Source: Vanessa cardui (Eukaryota > Arthropoda > Insecta > Lepidoptera > Nymphalidae). Taken from it: a DNA stretch of 64,000 bases. Positions 1 through 8,680 of this stretch are shown in pieces. Under the pieces are notes generated by a model that did not search any database, was not told where the DNA came from, and saw only the letters and a program-made list of their open reading frames with translations. The stretch covers positions 2,407,001 through 2,471,000 of the forward strand of contig NC_061152.1 in NCBI RefSeq assembly GCF_905220365.1, in the 5' to 3' direction. A program made the position numbers and the translations under genes. Every line of letters begins with the position of its first letter. Within the stretch, counting starts at the first letter, position 1.

Positions 1-20
1 ATATATATATATATATATAT
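1..20. repeat. (AT)n microsatellite
   Basis: Pure alternating AT at the window edge; it probably continues outside the window. Confidence 0.9.
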
Positions 21-88
21 TTATCCCGCAAACAATTGGCCGTCCACTGAAGGCGAAAATGCATTTAAACTGACGTCCACCTGCTTTT

Positions 89-109
89 GGCGTCCGTATA
101 CCGGACGCC
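89..109. repeat. Perfect 8-5-8 palindrome related to the downstream minisatellite
   Basis: Arms GGCGTCCG and CGGACGCC surround a TATAC loop. The right half (GTATAC..GGACGCC) closely matches the repeated unit of the 731-898 minisatellite, so the two probably share an origin. No function can be assigned. Confidence 0.7.
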
Positions 110-564
110 ACTTTTTTAGCCGGTGGCACTGAGGTCCTATTCATCCTAGCTAGCTGTAGTACAAAAATCGACGGAAGCTAAAAGTCGCTAAAATAGTTGA
201 AATAAAATATTGACAAGTTCCCGAAGAAATCACCGCGCAGGTGAGGCGCTGCCGCAGCGCGTATATCGCGCACTGTATATCGAGGGGAATTCCTGACTAC
301 GGATTCGCTTATTTGGCGTCCAAAATTGCGACGTTGCCGTTTCGCTCATTTCACTTACGACTTGCATAATACCTATTCGGTGCTTGATTATCGTTTGTTT
401 TACATCAGTGTGTAGAAATAAACTGTTATTGGAACTTATTTAATGTTTAATAAATATATTAATAATGAATATATTATGAATTCCCGCGGACTTCGTGGAT
501 TTTTTTTTAAATATTTTGCAATAATTAATATTTATATTAATTATTCATAATAATAACATAAAGT

Positions 565-720
565 ATGTCTGTCTGTCTGTTATCTTTTCACGCTTAAACC
601 GATTTAGATGAAATTTAGTATCGAGACATTGTAGAGAAGAACATAGGATAATTTTGTCTCCGAAATCATACCCTAACGAGATAAAAAAGGAAAGTAGAAG
701 TTTGTACAGGGAATCTATAT
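565..720. repeat. Interspersed repeat, LINE-tail type
   Basis: The stretch reads gtctgtctgtctgtt, then a 'cgatttagatgaaatttagta' type phrase, then an 'acataggata' phrase. This is the form of widespread lepidopteran repeat tails. No coding content. The rest of bases 20-730 shows no recognisable gene. Confidence 0.45.
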
Positions 721-730
721 CCGCTTAACT

Positions 731-898
731 GATAGCTGTATACGGACGCCCAATAGCTGTATACGGACGCCCAATAGCTGTATACGGACGCCCAACAGCT
801 GTATACGGACGCCCAATAGCAGTATACGGACGCCTAATAGCTGTATACGGACGTCTAATAGCTATATACGGACGCAAAATAGCTTTATACGGACGCCC
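731..898. repeat. 21-bp minisatellite, eight tandem copies
   Basis: Eight consecutive units of exactly 21 bp start at 731, 752, 773, 794, 815, 836, 857 and 878. Each contains a form of TATACGGACGCCC preceded by an AATAGCTG-type stretch. The first four are nearly identical and the later ones carry substitutions. Because 21 is a multiple of three, one frame stays open through the array (a 7-residue IAVYGRP repeat), but an in-frame TAA lies just upstream and there is no ATG, so I read it as non-coding. Confidence 0.95.
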
Positions 899-904
899 AA
901 TCAA

Positions 905-2055
905 AAAAACATAATCAGATATGAAAATAAACTTTATTCAAGTAGGCTTTAACAAACACTTTTGAATCGTCATTTTACAATTAAGTGAAGCTACCACCGG
1001 TTCGTAAAGTAGATTCTATCGAGAAGAACCGGCAAGAAACCCAGTAGTTATTCTTTTTCAACATTTAAAAAATACAAAGTCATGTTAGTTAATACAGTTA
1101 TATAAATTAATATATCCTGCTAGGAAGTCAACAGGTATTACCACGCTTTTTTATCATCTATAAAATCTTGTTTCGAATAATATCGATTTGAATTTACGAA
1201 ACGGCAAAGTTAAAAATGTCTGCGGAATTTTATTATAGAATCGGATACCTTGCCCCAAGAAGGATTTATTGACTTTGCGGAGTCGGAAACTTGGCGTTAT
1301 CAGCTTATCCTTAGTTCTAGTGCACATACAACGATGATCACTGATTTTATAAAAGTGATCAATGTTGCTGTGAATATACATAATATTGTTGTAAATATAC
1401 TGTGACGGAACAGTGAGTATTCCTTCTTTGTTAAAAACATCCCAAAACGAGTCTCTAGCTCCATTATAAATAAACCGGATTGCTCTCTTTTGTAAAATAA
1501 AGACAGATTCAATATCTGCAGCGTTACCCCAAAGTAATATGCCATATGACATAATATTGTGAAAATAACCAAAAAATACTAGACGAGCGGTATCAACATC
1601 AGTTAGTTGTCTAACTTTTCTAGCCGCGTATGTTGCGGAGCTGAGTCTTCCTGTTAGGGATGATAAATGAGGACTCCACTGAAGTTTGGAATCCAATTCT
1701 ATTCCTGAGAACACCGTAGTATCGGCTACACCAAGACGGTCACCGTTTCAAGCTATCTTATAATTATGCATTCTAACATTGGGTAGGGTAAAAACTACAC
1801 ATTTTGTTTTTTGAGCATTCAAAACTAAATTATTTACTGTAAACCAGTTGTGTATCTGTGATAATTCACCGTTCACGTGGTCATAGTCAGTTTTTTTGTC
1901 AACCTTTAAAATCTGTGAAGTATCTTCAGCAAACAACACTCTATCACAAATACCTTTAACATAGAAAGGAAGATCATTTATATATACCAGAAATAGAAAG
2001 GGACCCAAAATTGAACCTTGTACAATAGCCGAGCGATAGTGATCTTGAGGCATAC
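905..2055 (-). pseudogene. Non-LTR retrotransposon (Jockey/CR1-like LINE): reverse transcriptase C-terminal half and 3' UTR
   Basis: On the reverse strand the segment 2053-1748 encodes the RT palm: QGSILGPFLFLVYINDLP is motif IV-like, followed by VLFAEDTSQ, where family members usually have FADDT. The first catalytic Asp is therefore Glu here. After a frame break, 1714-1154 encodes the thumb and C-terminal region (ARLVFFGYFHNIMSYGILLW, LQKRAIRFI), the usual end of a LINE ORF2. The remaining 3' UTR, to about 905, contains an ACCGGTTCGTAAAGTAG-type block that recurs at 63375-63600, so the same family is present elsewhere in the window. 5'-truncated and frameshifted; not functional. Confidence 0.88.
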
Positions 2056-2122
2056 AGTATTATTAGAGGTGGTACTATGTGGCTGCAAGCTATATAAAAT
2101 GAAAGCACTGTTCCCAGTAAAT

Positions 2123-2491
2123 TCATTTTATTATAAATACTATCATTTTATTATTGTAAATATGAAATTTGGTAGGTAGATTTTTATGACATACAGGAAA
2201 AATAAAACACACGAGATAACAAATACAACAACAAAATAATATGATAGAGAGGACATAATTATTCCGATGAAGTTTTATGGGCAGAGCCACTTGTGCTAAG
2301 GCGAAAATGAGAGACACGATCATATTTACGCAAACCAAATATGAATCTAATTTAGAAATTTTGAAATCGCTCAAGTTTGTCGCTGATCCTCCGTGAGATG
2401 TGTATAACAGTCTTCGGCGTAATTCAGGATAGGAAGCAAAAGATTCGTATTTACATATTATAACATATTGGGCATCCGTATATGTATAAGC
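2123..2491 (-). CDS. Possible terminal exon with two hydrophobic segments, unidentified
   Basis: The reverse strand is open from 2518 to the stop at 2123-2125, longer than expected for non-coding AT-rich DNA. There is no ATG near the start, but a pyrimidine-rich stretch ending in AAG at 2494-2492 could be a 3' splice site. The peptide has a polar N-terminal part (ESFASYPELRRRLLYTS), then two hydrophobic stretches (VCVNMIVSLIFALAQVAL and VLSIILFCCCICYLVCFIF) that look like membrane helices. I do not recognise the family. It could be the last exon of a membrane protein gene, a broken remnant, or chance. No upstream exon was found in the next kilobase. Confidence 0.25.
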   Translation of the reverse strand, partial: AYTYTDAQYVIICKYESFASYPELRRRLLYTSHGGSATNLSDFKISKLDSYLVCVNMIVSLIFALAQVALPIKLHRNNYVLSIILFCCCICYLVCFIFPVCHKNLPTKFHIYNNKMIVFIIK

Positions 2492-2880
2492 CTTACGAAT
2501 ATTGGAACAAAATAAACGTTAAACTGTTTGTACAGAACAGCGATAGAAAAAGAAAGAGACAACAAACCTAAAGCTGGCAACGTCGCACTTCCAAATAGAG
2601 TCCATCCTGTGAGGACGCTAAATAATCGATGCCATAGGTAAATTATGATCGATATATCTAGGATGCCTTAAATTTATCATCATGGTTAGGGGTTCAAAAA
2701 TGTTTGGGCATGACTGAAAGATGAATATCGCGGAATTTTGTTTTATCGGAAAACAACGTATCCCAAGGACCTGGAAATCAAAAAACTAAGCAGTATTCAT
2801 TAAGACATGTTAAGTACAGTAAGGGGAACTTGGGGACGTCGTAATGATGCACCACGTGCATGACGCCAAAAATGTTGTAG

Positions 2881-2884
<4 letters not shown>

Positions 2885-2915
<31 letters not shown>
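2885..2915. repeat. (TA)n microsatellite
   Basis: About 31 bp of alternating TA in the gap between the LINE and the Harbinger relic. The flanking 2520-3000 region shows nothing else. Confidence 0.9.
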
Positions 2916-2917
<2 letters not shown>

Positions 2918-3007
2918 TATACATATTGTAATGTATAGTTGTGTCGTACTATACCTAATTAGACACAGATTATAATTTCAAAAATCTTTTAATTACAGTT
3001 TTTATGA

Positions 3008-3586
3008 AAAAATAAACATCTCGGGCGTTACTGGGTGCATCGACGGGACATTCCTTGCCATTATCAGACCAAATGAAAGTGAAGATAGATATTATTGCAG
3101 AAAAGGATTCCATGCGAGGAATGGTATGTTGGCAAGTTGAAATTCTAACAATTATGTATTAAATATAACTCTGAACGATGTTGGCCCTGTGTATTTGATT
3201 TTACAGATCATGGATGCAGATCTAAATATTCTGCATATCGATACAGCATTAGCCATGATAGTTTTGTATTTAATAATAGTGCTATTAAAAACCATCTATC
3301 GAATTTAACAAGCGTGAAGTGGCCTATTTGCTAATACATAATTGTTTCCTACAATCATATTTGTGATCACTATTATTGCGTACAACAAATGGTTTTAATA
3401 TTAAATCTTCATATTTCCAGGGGACTCAGGCTACCCACATCGGCCATATTTAAGGACTCCAGTGTGCAATACTATTAATGGCACTTTCGAAGCGTATTAT
3501 AACCTGCACGCTCCTGCTCGCAAGTCCGTAGAAAGGGCTATTGGAGTAGCTAGTACTGTCCTTTCTTGGATTTCAAGTTTGCTTCA
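3008..3586 (+). pseudogene. Harbinger (HARBI1-type) DDE nuclease relic, copy 1
   Basis: Three exon-like blocks with GT-AG borders. Block 1 (to 3123) encodes GCIDGTFLAIIRP and YYCRKGFHARN, the first Asp block of Harbinger nucleases. Block 2 (from 3207) encodes IMDADLNILHID, then, after a small deletion and frame change, SHDSFVFNNSAIKNHL. Block 3 (from 3421) encodes GYPHRPYLRTPV and AYYNLHAPARKSVERAIGV. The same blocks, better preserved, occur at 16921-17692. After 3586 the reading frame runs into an unrelated repeat tail, so the gene is truncated and frameshifted. Confidence 0.85.
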
Positions 3587-3672
3587 TACCAAATTCCATC
3601 AAATTCGGATCAGCGTTAAGTTCTTGAAAGAGCGACAGAGATACTTTCACATATATAAAATTAATACAGATT
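3587..3672 (+). repeat. LINE-tail type repeat fused to the Harbinger relic
   Basis: The phrase 'cataccaaattccatcaaa' followed by 'gaaagagcgacagag' recurs in variant form at 39888-39985, 52440-52515 and 56815-56905. It supplies the C-terminus of the ORF that starts at 3462, so that ORF is a chimera of two repeats. Confidence 0.7.
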
Positions 3673-3717
3673 ATATGTGGAGTGTGTATAGGAATATTGA
3701 AAAAAAAATGATTTGGC

Positions 3718-3860
3718 TTTGACGGAGAAACAGCCTAAAACATTCACAGAGGAATACAATGCTCAATGGAAATGCTCAGAGTGCATGCAAGCTGTTCCGA
3801 ACATCGAAAGGCCTTTCAGATACAGCAACTTGTTGCGGCGGGTAAGCCGCAAAAGTTTTT
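3718..3860 (+). pseudogene. Possible LINE ORF1 fragment with the end of a PHD-type finger
   Basis: The frame reads TEEYNAQWKCSECMQAV. An EEY..QWKCPEC phrase is common at the end of the PHD-like finger in ORF1 proteins of lepidopteran LINEs. Only about 40 residues are present. The following 3870-4560 is GC-richer, non-coding and ends in A-rich sequence; it resembles the 5' or 3' untranslated part of a retroelement. Confidence 0.35.
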
Positions 3861-4728
3861 AGTAGGTAAGATACTACAGAGGGATCTCCACACCCAAGCG
3901 TCGTAGGATACCCGAGTTTGGACTTGACCCGCTCGTAATCACACGGCCATCCTAAATTTCACACAGCCAGGAAACTTTTTCAAAAAAAGAAATCGCCCCA
4001 TCCCTTAATTTAAAATCCAATACATTCATATCCTTTGTGGTATTCCCCATCCTTAACCTCCCTTTACAACCCCCAACCACCTACCCCAGACCCACCCCTT
4101 GTAGTATCTCTGAAATTTTAAGAGCCATAAAGGCGTAACGAGAAGTCAATAGGAACTGGACTCTTCTCCCAAAGCGAATTCCAGGAATCCCGATCAGGAA
4201 CACCCGGATAAACGGAAACCAACCCCCGCCGATCGGATACCAAGAGACCGGTTCTGAAAAAAAGACTGACAGCAGATAAAAACACCCCCGCACACCAGTC
4301 ACCGCCCACACCCCTGGTCACCGTACCTCATCCCCCCTGGGGCCATTATACCCAGAGTTATTCCAATAGGGTGTAGCGGCTCTATCGACTCCTTGAGACC
4401 AGCCCTACACTTTGGCCCCGCAGAACATCACCGCGCCCAACCATCACCAGCGCCACTGCTTATGCGGAGCGTGTACGGCGTGCAAAGCAACGGGACTCCA
4501 GACGCATCCCATCAGCGCAAGGTGAGCCCGTACTGACAAAGAAAACAAAAAAAAAAATAAAAAAAATCGTATATATAAAATACATATACATAAATATACT
4601 TAATAAAGTAATACTAAGTATAAATATTATAGTTGATAATACAAATAAACTAGACTTTAAAAATTGTTTTCTGTTTGTTGTTTAAGTTAAGTAAGTTATC
4701 GCAGTAATAAAAAATAAATAAAATAAAT

Positions 4729-5598
4729 ATGTCTTCTAAGAGCGATACCGTTGAGCCCTCGCGCAAAATTGCGGATGCTGCACCGTCCCGCTCGAAATCC
4801 TTAAGGAAAACGGTACTAACTAAGAATAAACCCAAGCCTGACTCTCAAGCCACATCCCCCCTACCGGCACTGTCCACTGACCTGCCACCCACATACCAAC
4901 AAACGAGAGTGGCAGAAATAATCGCAAAATATGACCACCCCGATGAGCCGACGACCCACGAGTCTGACTTCGATGACATGGACACCTCGTCCATTGCATC
5001 CGGAGCATCAGCCTTCAACAGGAGGGTAAGTCTCCTGTACACATCACCGAAGAGAGGCACCGGCGTAGAAATGGACCTTGTCACGGGGGTGGCAGATGAG
5101 TTCTTGCAGAAGGGCAAGGCTGCATTGGAAGCCGCTTCAACGATGAAGCGGGAATTAAAGCTCACTTGCCACGACGGTCTGCAAGGGCTTTACGAGACGG
5201 TCTTATCCCTCTCGGACTCCAGAAACCACAAATGCAATCTGGAACAGGAGCGCTCTCGACACGCTAGAGAACAGGTGCGAGTTGAGAGAGCCCATAGACG
5301 CGAGATCCAGGAGATGAAAACCAGAATCATCGAGAAATTGCAGGCGGTCCGGAAAGATCTTAACGGAAACCTGAAGGAAACCCGGGTGGTTCGCAGCTGG
5401 CTCGGCTACGAAACCACAGACCCCTTCAGGGCAATTAAGGAGATCCGGGAGGCGCAGGAGGGTCTTTTTAGCTGTTCTGTCAGTTTTTTGTTTATTTTTG
5501 TAAGGCTGTTTTTTATGTTAGTGATCTCTTCCCTGAGGTGGTCATCAGTCGCGAGGGGGTCTGGGGTGCAGGCGTGGTCTTTGGGATGTTCTGTATAA
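4729..5598 (+). CDS. LINE ORF1 (gag-like) protein, N-terminal part with coiled coil
   Basis: A 289-residue ORF starts at an ATG preceded by an A-rich, UTR-like stretch. Residues 1-100 are low-complexity, Ser/Pro/Thr-rich and acidic (ESDFDDMDTSS). Residues about 110-240 are charged and helical, with heptad-like spacing (REQVRVERAHRREIQEMKTR), as in coiled coils of retrotransposon ORF1 proteins, which package element RNA. True homology appears to end near 5465: the last 45 residues (FSCSVSFLFIFVRLFFM) are hydrophobic and come from unrelated sequence. The missing continuation lies on the opposite strand at 5590-5790, so an inversion broke the gene. The zinc knuckles expected later in such proteins are absent. 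Clade uncertain. Confidence 0.55.
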   Translation: MSSKSDTVEPSRKIADAAPSRSKSLRKTVLTKNKPKPDSQATSPLPALSTDLPPTYQQTRVAEIIAKYDHPDEPTTHESDFDDMDTSSIASGASAFNRRVSLLYTSPKRGTGVEMDLVTGVADEFLQKGKAALEAASTMKRELKLTCHDGLQGLYETVLSLSDSRNHKCNLEQERSRHAREQVRVERAHRREIQEMKTRIIEKLQAVRKDLNGNLKETRVVRSWLGYETTDPFRAIKEIREAQEGLFSCSVSFLFIFVRLFFMLVISSLRWSSVARGSGVQAWSLGCSV

Positions 5599-5940
5599 GA
5601 CGATTAGTTTTGTTTAGGTCTTATCTCAGAACATCCAGCTGATTTCCGAGGCTGCCGATGGTTTGTTGCAGCCCTCTGATGCCAGCCTCAATTTTTTCGC
5701 CATCAGCGCTTTTGGCCCCAGAATATCGATTCTGGGGCAATCCTGTTTTCCAGTCCCTCCTGCGCCTCCCGGATCTCCTTGAAGAAGAACACGAGCCACC
5801 CGCTTCCCGCGGCCGTGCTTTCTGCGAGCGAGCGCGAGCCCGAGTTCTGCCGAACGTTGTCGAATGGCTTACCGAGTTACCGATTGACCCGCTTCGTTTG
5901 ACTCGAAGCAATCCGAACGCGATTCGCGCCAATTATAATA
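5590..5940 (-). pseudogene. Inverted continuation of the LINE ORF1
   Basis: The reverse complement of about 5760-5785 repeats the phrase that ends the forward copy near 5440-5463 (KEIREAQEG) and then carries on where the forward copy stops: ENRIAPES, then after one frame slip EKIEAGIRGLQQTIGSLGNQ, a second coiled-coil-like stretch. The forward and reverse pieces overlap by about 25 bp. This shows an inverted junction between two copies or a rearranged insertion. The GC-rich part upstream (5790-5940) has no recognised content, and 5940-6240 shows nothing clear. Confidence 0.55.
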
Positions 5941-6255
5941 TTATGCTCGCCGCGACTCGAATTGTTATCAAAGTTCGGCGAGTGTTTTTGTTGCTTATGA
6001 TAAAATTTATGCATATGATATTATTTCGTTTCGAATTACATAATTATGGCCCCTGGAACAAAAAAAAGTGTAGTGTGGGAGTTTTTTAATGGACGGTGAT
6101 ACTCGCCCCTCGTGGGGGTCCTTTTCGTGGACCGTGAAAGAGGAGGGCCTCCGTTTTGGATATGGAGACCCTCAAGCCCAGCATTCCCATGCGGTCCACG
6201 GTGAGGTATTCCGTGACATGTCTAAACTAAACTTTTGTATTTCACACTTGTTCTA

Positions 6256-8133
6256 GATACACATATAGACAATAATGATAATTTTAATGAAGAAAAAACC
6301 CAACCAAATCTTCAACTAGAACCTGGGCCATCTAGATCTAGGAAAAGGTCACTTAACATAGAAAATTGGGCAGTTAATAAAAGAAAGATGCTACGTAACA
6401 GTGGAAAACATTATTTGACAAAAACCGGTGTAAGAATAAATGAAAAGAAGTTCGAAAATGTTGACTGCGGGTGTCCTAAAAAATGTTTTACACTATTTAC
6501 CGTAAATGAAAGGCAAAGTATATTTGACTCATTTTGATATTTAAAAGATTTTACTTTGCAAAATTTATATCTATATGCATTGATTCAGAAAACTACAGTA
6601 AACAGAAAACGCCCAAAAGATCAATCACGTGCAGGGAAAAATGTGACCTTTCAGTATTTTTTAAAGTCTAGTAACAAAACACAGTTAGTATGTAAGAAAT
6701 ATTTCCTAAAAACGTTTCAAATTAGTGATGGGAGGTTGTATCGCTGTATTTCGAATGATGATGTCTCTCAATGTAAGGATAAGCGTGGTACAACTAGTTC
6801 GCGAAAACTTGATGATTCCAATATCGTTGCCCATATTCAAAGTTTTCCTGCTTATTAAAGCCATTATACACGAAAAAATAATCCCAACAGAAAATATTTA
6901 AATCCTGGACTAACTATACGTAACATGTATGATCTTTATAAAGAAAAATGTCAGACTGAAATGATTGAACCTAAGAAATTAAAATATTATATGAAAATAT
7001 TTAACACCAAATTTAATCTCCATTTTAAAACACCGCGACAAGACACATGCAAGACTTGTGACGACTTAAATTTGAAAATACAAGGAACCGATTATGAAAA
7101 TATTAAGAAACAGTTAGAGGTTCAAATAGAACTTCATCAACGAAAAGCAGAATCAGCTAGAGAAAACCTTCAGATAGATTCTAAAAAAGTTGATGAAGCA
7201 TACATTCTTGCTTTTGATCTACAGAAAGCTTTAGCCTACCCGAAATTAAGTACCTCAGCAGCATACTATAAAAGAAATCTTTATTTATACAATTTTGGAA
7301 AACATTGTTTTAATAATAATACAGCATACATGAATGTCTGGGATGAAGTTGAAGGTGGGAGAGGTTCTCAAGATATTGCTGTATGTCTGACTAAACATTT
7401 AAAAAGTCATGCGACACTACATAAGCACGTTTACACGAATACATTATGTATTCAGATTCTTGTACAGCACAAAATAGGAACATCAAGACAACCCTTTCTC
7501 TTTTAAAACTTGTACAAGATTCTGATACTAATATTGACACGATAGACCACAAGTTTTTGGTTTCAGGACATTCATACCTTCCCAATGACGAAGAATTTGG
7601 AATAATAGAAAGTGCTAGCCGCCGTTATGGACAAATTTATGGCCCAAACCAGTGGATCGAAATAATAAAAACAGCAAAACGCAAGGAAACTTACTTTGTT
7701 GTTACAGAAATGAAAAATCCTGGAGTTTTAAGCACTGCTGCCCTAGAAAAAGCTATTACTAATAGAAAAAAAACAACTTGTGGCTACAAGTTCAACTGGC
7801 TTAATATTAGATGGCTAAGATTTGAAAAAAATAATCCTTTAGAGTTTCAATTTAAAGAAACATTGAATTCCGACATCCCTTTATATAAAGTGAATTTGCA
7901 TAAAAATTAACAAGGACGACAGCCCTACTTGTACAATATTCGACAAGACCCACTTTATACATCACGAAGACCAGTGACCAACTCAAAGAAGAAAGACATG
8001 CTTGATCTTTTGCCATATATTCCACCAATTTAACACCATTACTATAAAAACCTTTCCGTGGATATGCCAACTCGTTCAAGCACACGAAATGCCGATGAGT
8101 GTTCATCCGACGACGAATTTACTTACGACTAAT
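6256..8133 (+). pseudogene. Transposase-like gene of a repetitive insect family with an RNase H-like core, copy 1
   Basis: An exon-like start follows CACTTGTTCTAG at 6255. Reading across several stops and frame slips gives about 600 residues. In order: a basic N-terminus (SRSRKRSLNIENW); a Cys-rich CGCPKKC; VTFQYFLKSSN; TCKTCDDLNL; and then a core with spaced acidic blocks: AFDLQKALAYPKLST (7210-7254), YSDSCTAQNRNI (about 7449-7484) and GHSYLPNDEEFGIIE (about 7566-7610). The D...D..QN.N...GH.....D/E spacing suggests an RNase H-fold transposase; I recall the domain being called DUF7869, unverified. The C-terminal KKKDMLDLLPYIPPI and YYKNL match the end of the fragment at 17850-18211. Stops at 6535 and 6856 and a frame change near 7480 make it inactive. 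Bases 8134-8514 are AT-rich with no feature seen. Confidence 0.65.
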
Positions 8134-8514
8134 AGAAAAATGTCAGTATAATAGTGAAGTAAGTCAAAAAAAATAAATTTAAGTGCATTTATTAAGTTAG
8201 TTATTGTATTGTTTTCTAAATTACTAAAATTATTATAAACTTTACTTTGTAATGAACAATTAAAAATAGAAAAAACTACCTAAATACTTTTATTTATTTT
8301 CCTATACATTAATTTGCAAAAGGCTAATTATCTCAATACTAATGAATATGGAGATAATTCACTTTTACAATAAACGACATATATAGCAATAAAAACAAAT
8401 ACTAATAATTAAGATTTATTGTCATAGCAACACTAATTACTTATTATAATTTTTATAATATTATCTGCGGCCATCACTCTTCCTTCTTGCCCTTGACCGT
8501 GTAAACTATAGGTG

Positions 8515-8600
8515 TGTTACAGAAGTGTTTCTCATAATAATAAACAGAATTATTATACAGAAGATAGCTGTCTTATTGAATTCCCAAAATAACCTCAACA
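8515..8600 (+). repeat. Probable end of the Copia 5' LTR
   Basis: The sequence ends in ...CTCAACA directly before the primer-binding site, as LTRs end in CA. A TGTTACAG at 8515 could be the start, but 86 bp would be short, and no matching 3' LTR exists in the window, so the left border is uncertain. Confidence 0.4.
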
Positions 8601-8614
8601 GGCTATGGGCCCAG
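8601..8614 (+). promoter_or_regulatory. Copia primer-binding site (initiator Met half-tRNA)
   Basis: GGCTATGGGCCCAG matches, with one mismatch, the complement of the anticodon-side part of insect initiator tRNA-Met. Copia elements prime reverse transcription with such a half-tRNA. It sits immediately after the CA end of the putative LTR and 67 bp before the gag start. Confidence 0.65.
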
Positions 8615-8680
8615 ATCACCAAAACCACAGAGCGTATTTGTAAGAATAATCGCAGTACAGATTTGCAAGATTGAACCGGC

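Noticed and set aside
731..898. CRISPR-like array
   Set aside because: Units are contiguous with no spacers; the genome is an insect.
3462..3722. 86-codon ORF as a gene
   Set aside because: First half is the Harbinger relic, second half is an interspersed repeat tail; a chimera.
5658..6089. 143-codon forward ORF
   Set aside because: It overlaps the reverse LINE ORF1 continuation and has a repetitive Arg-rich composition caused by GC-rich DNA.
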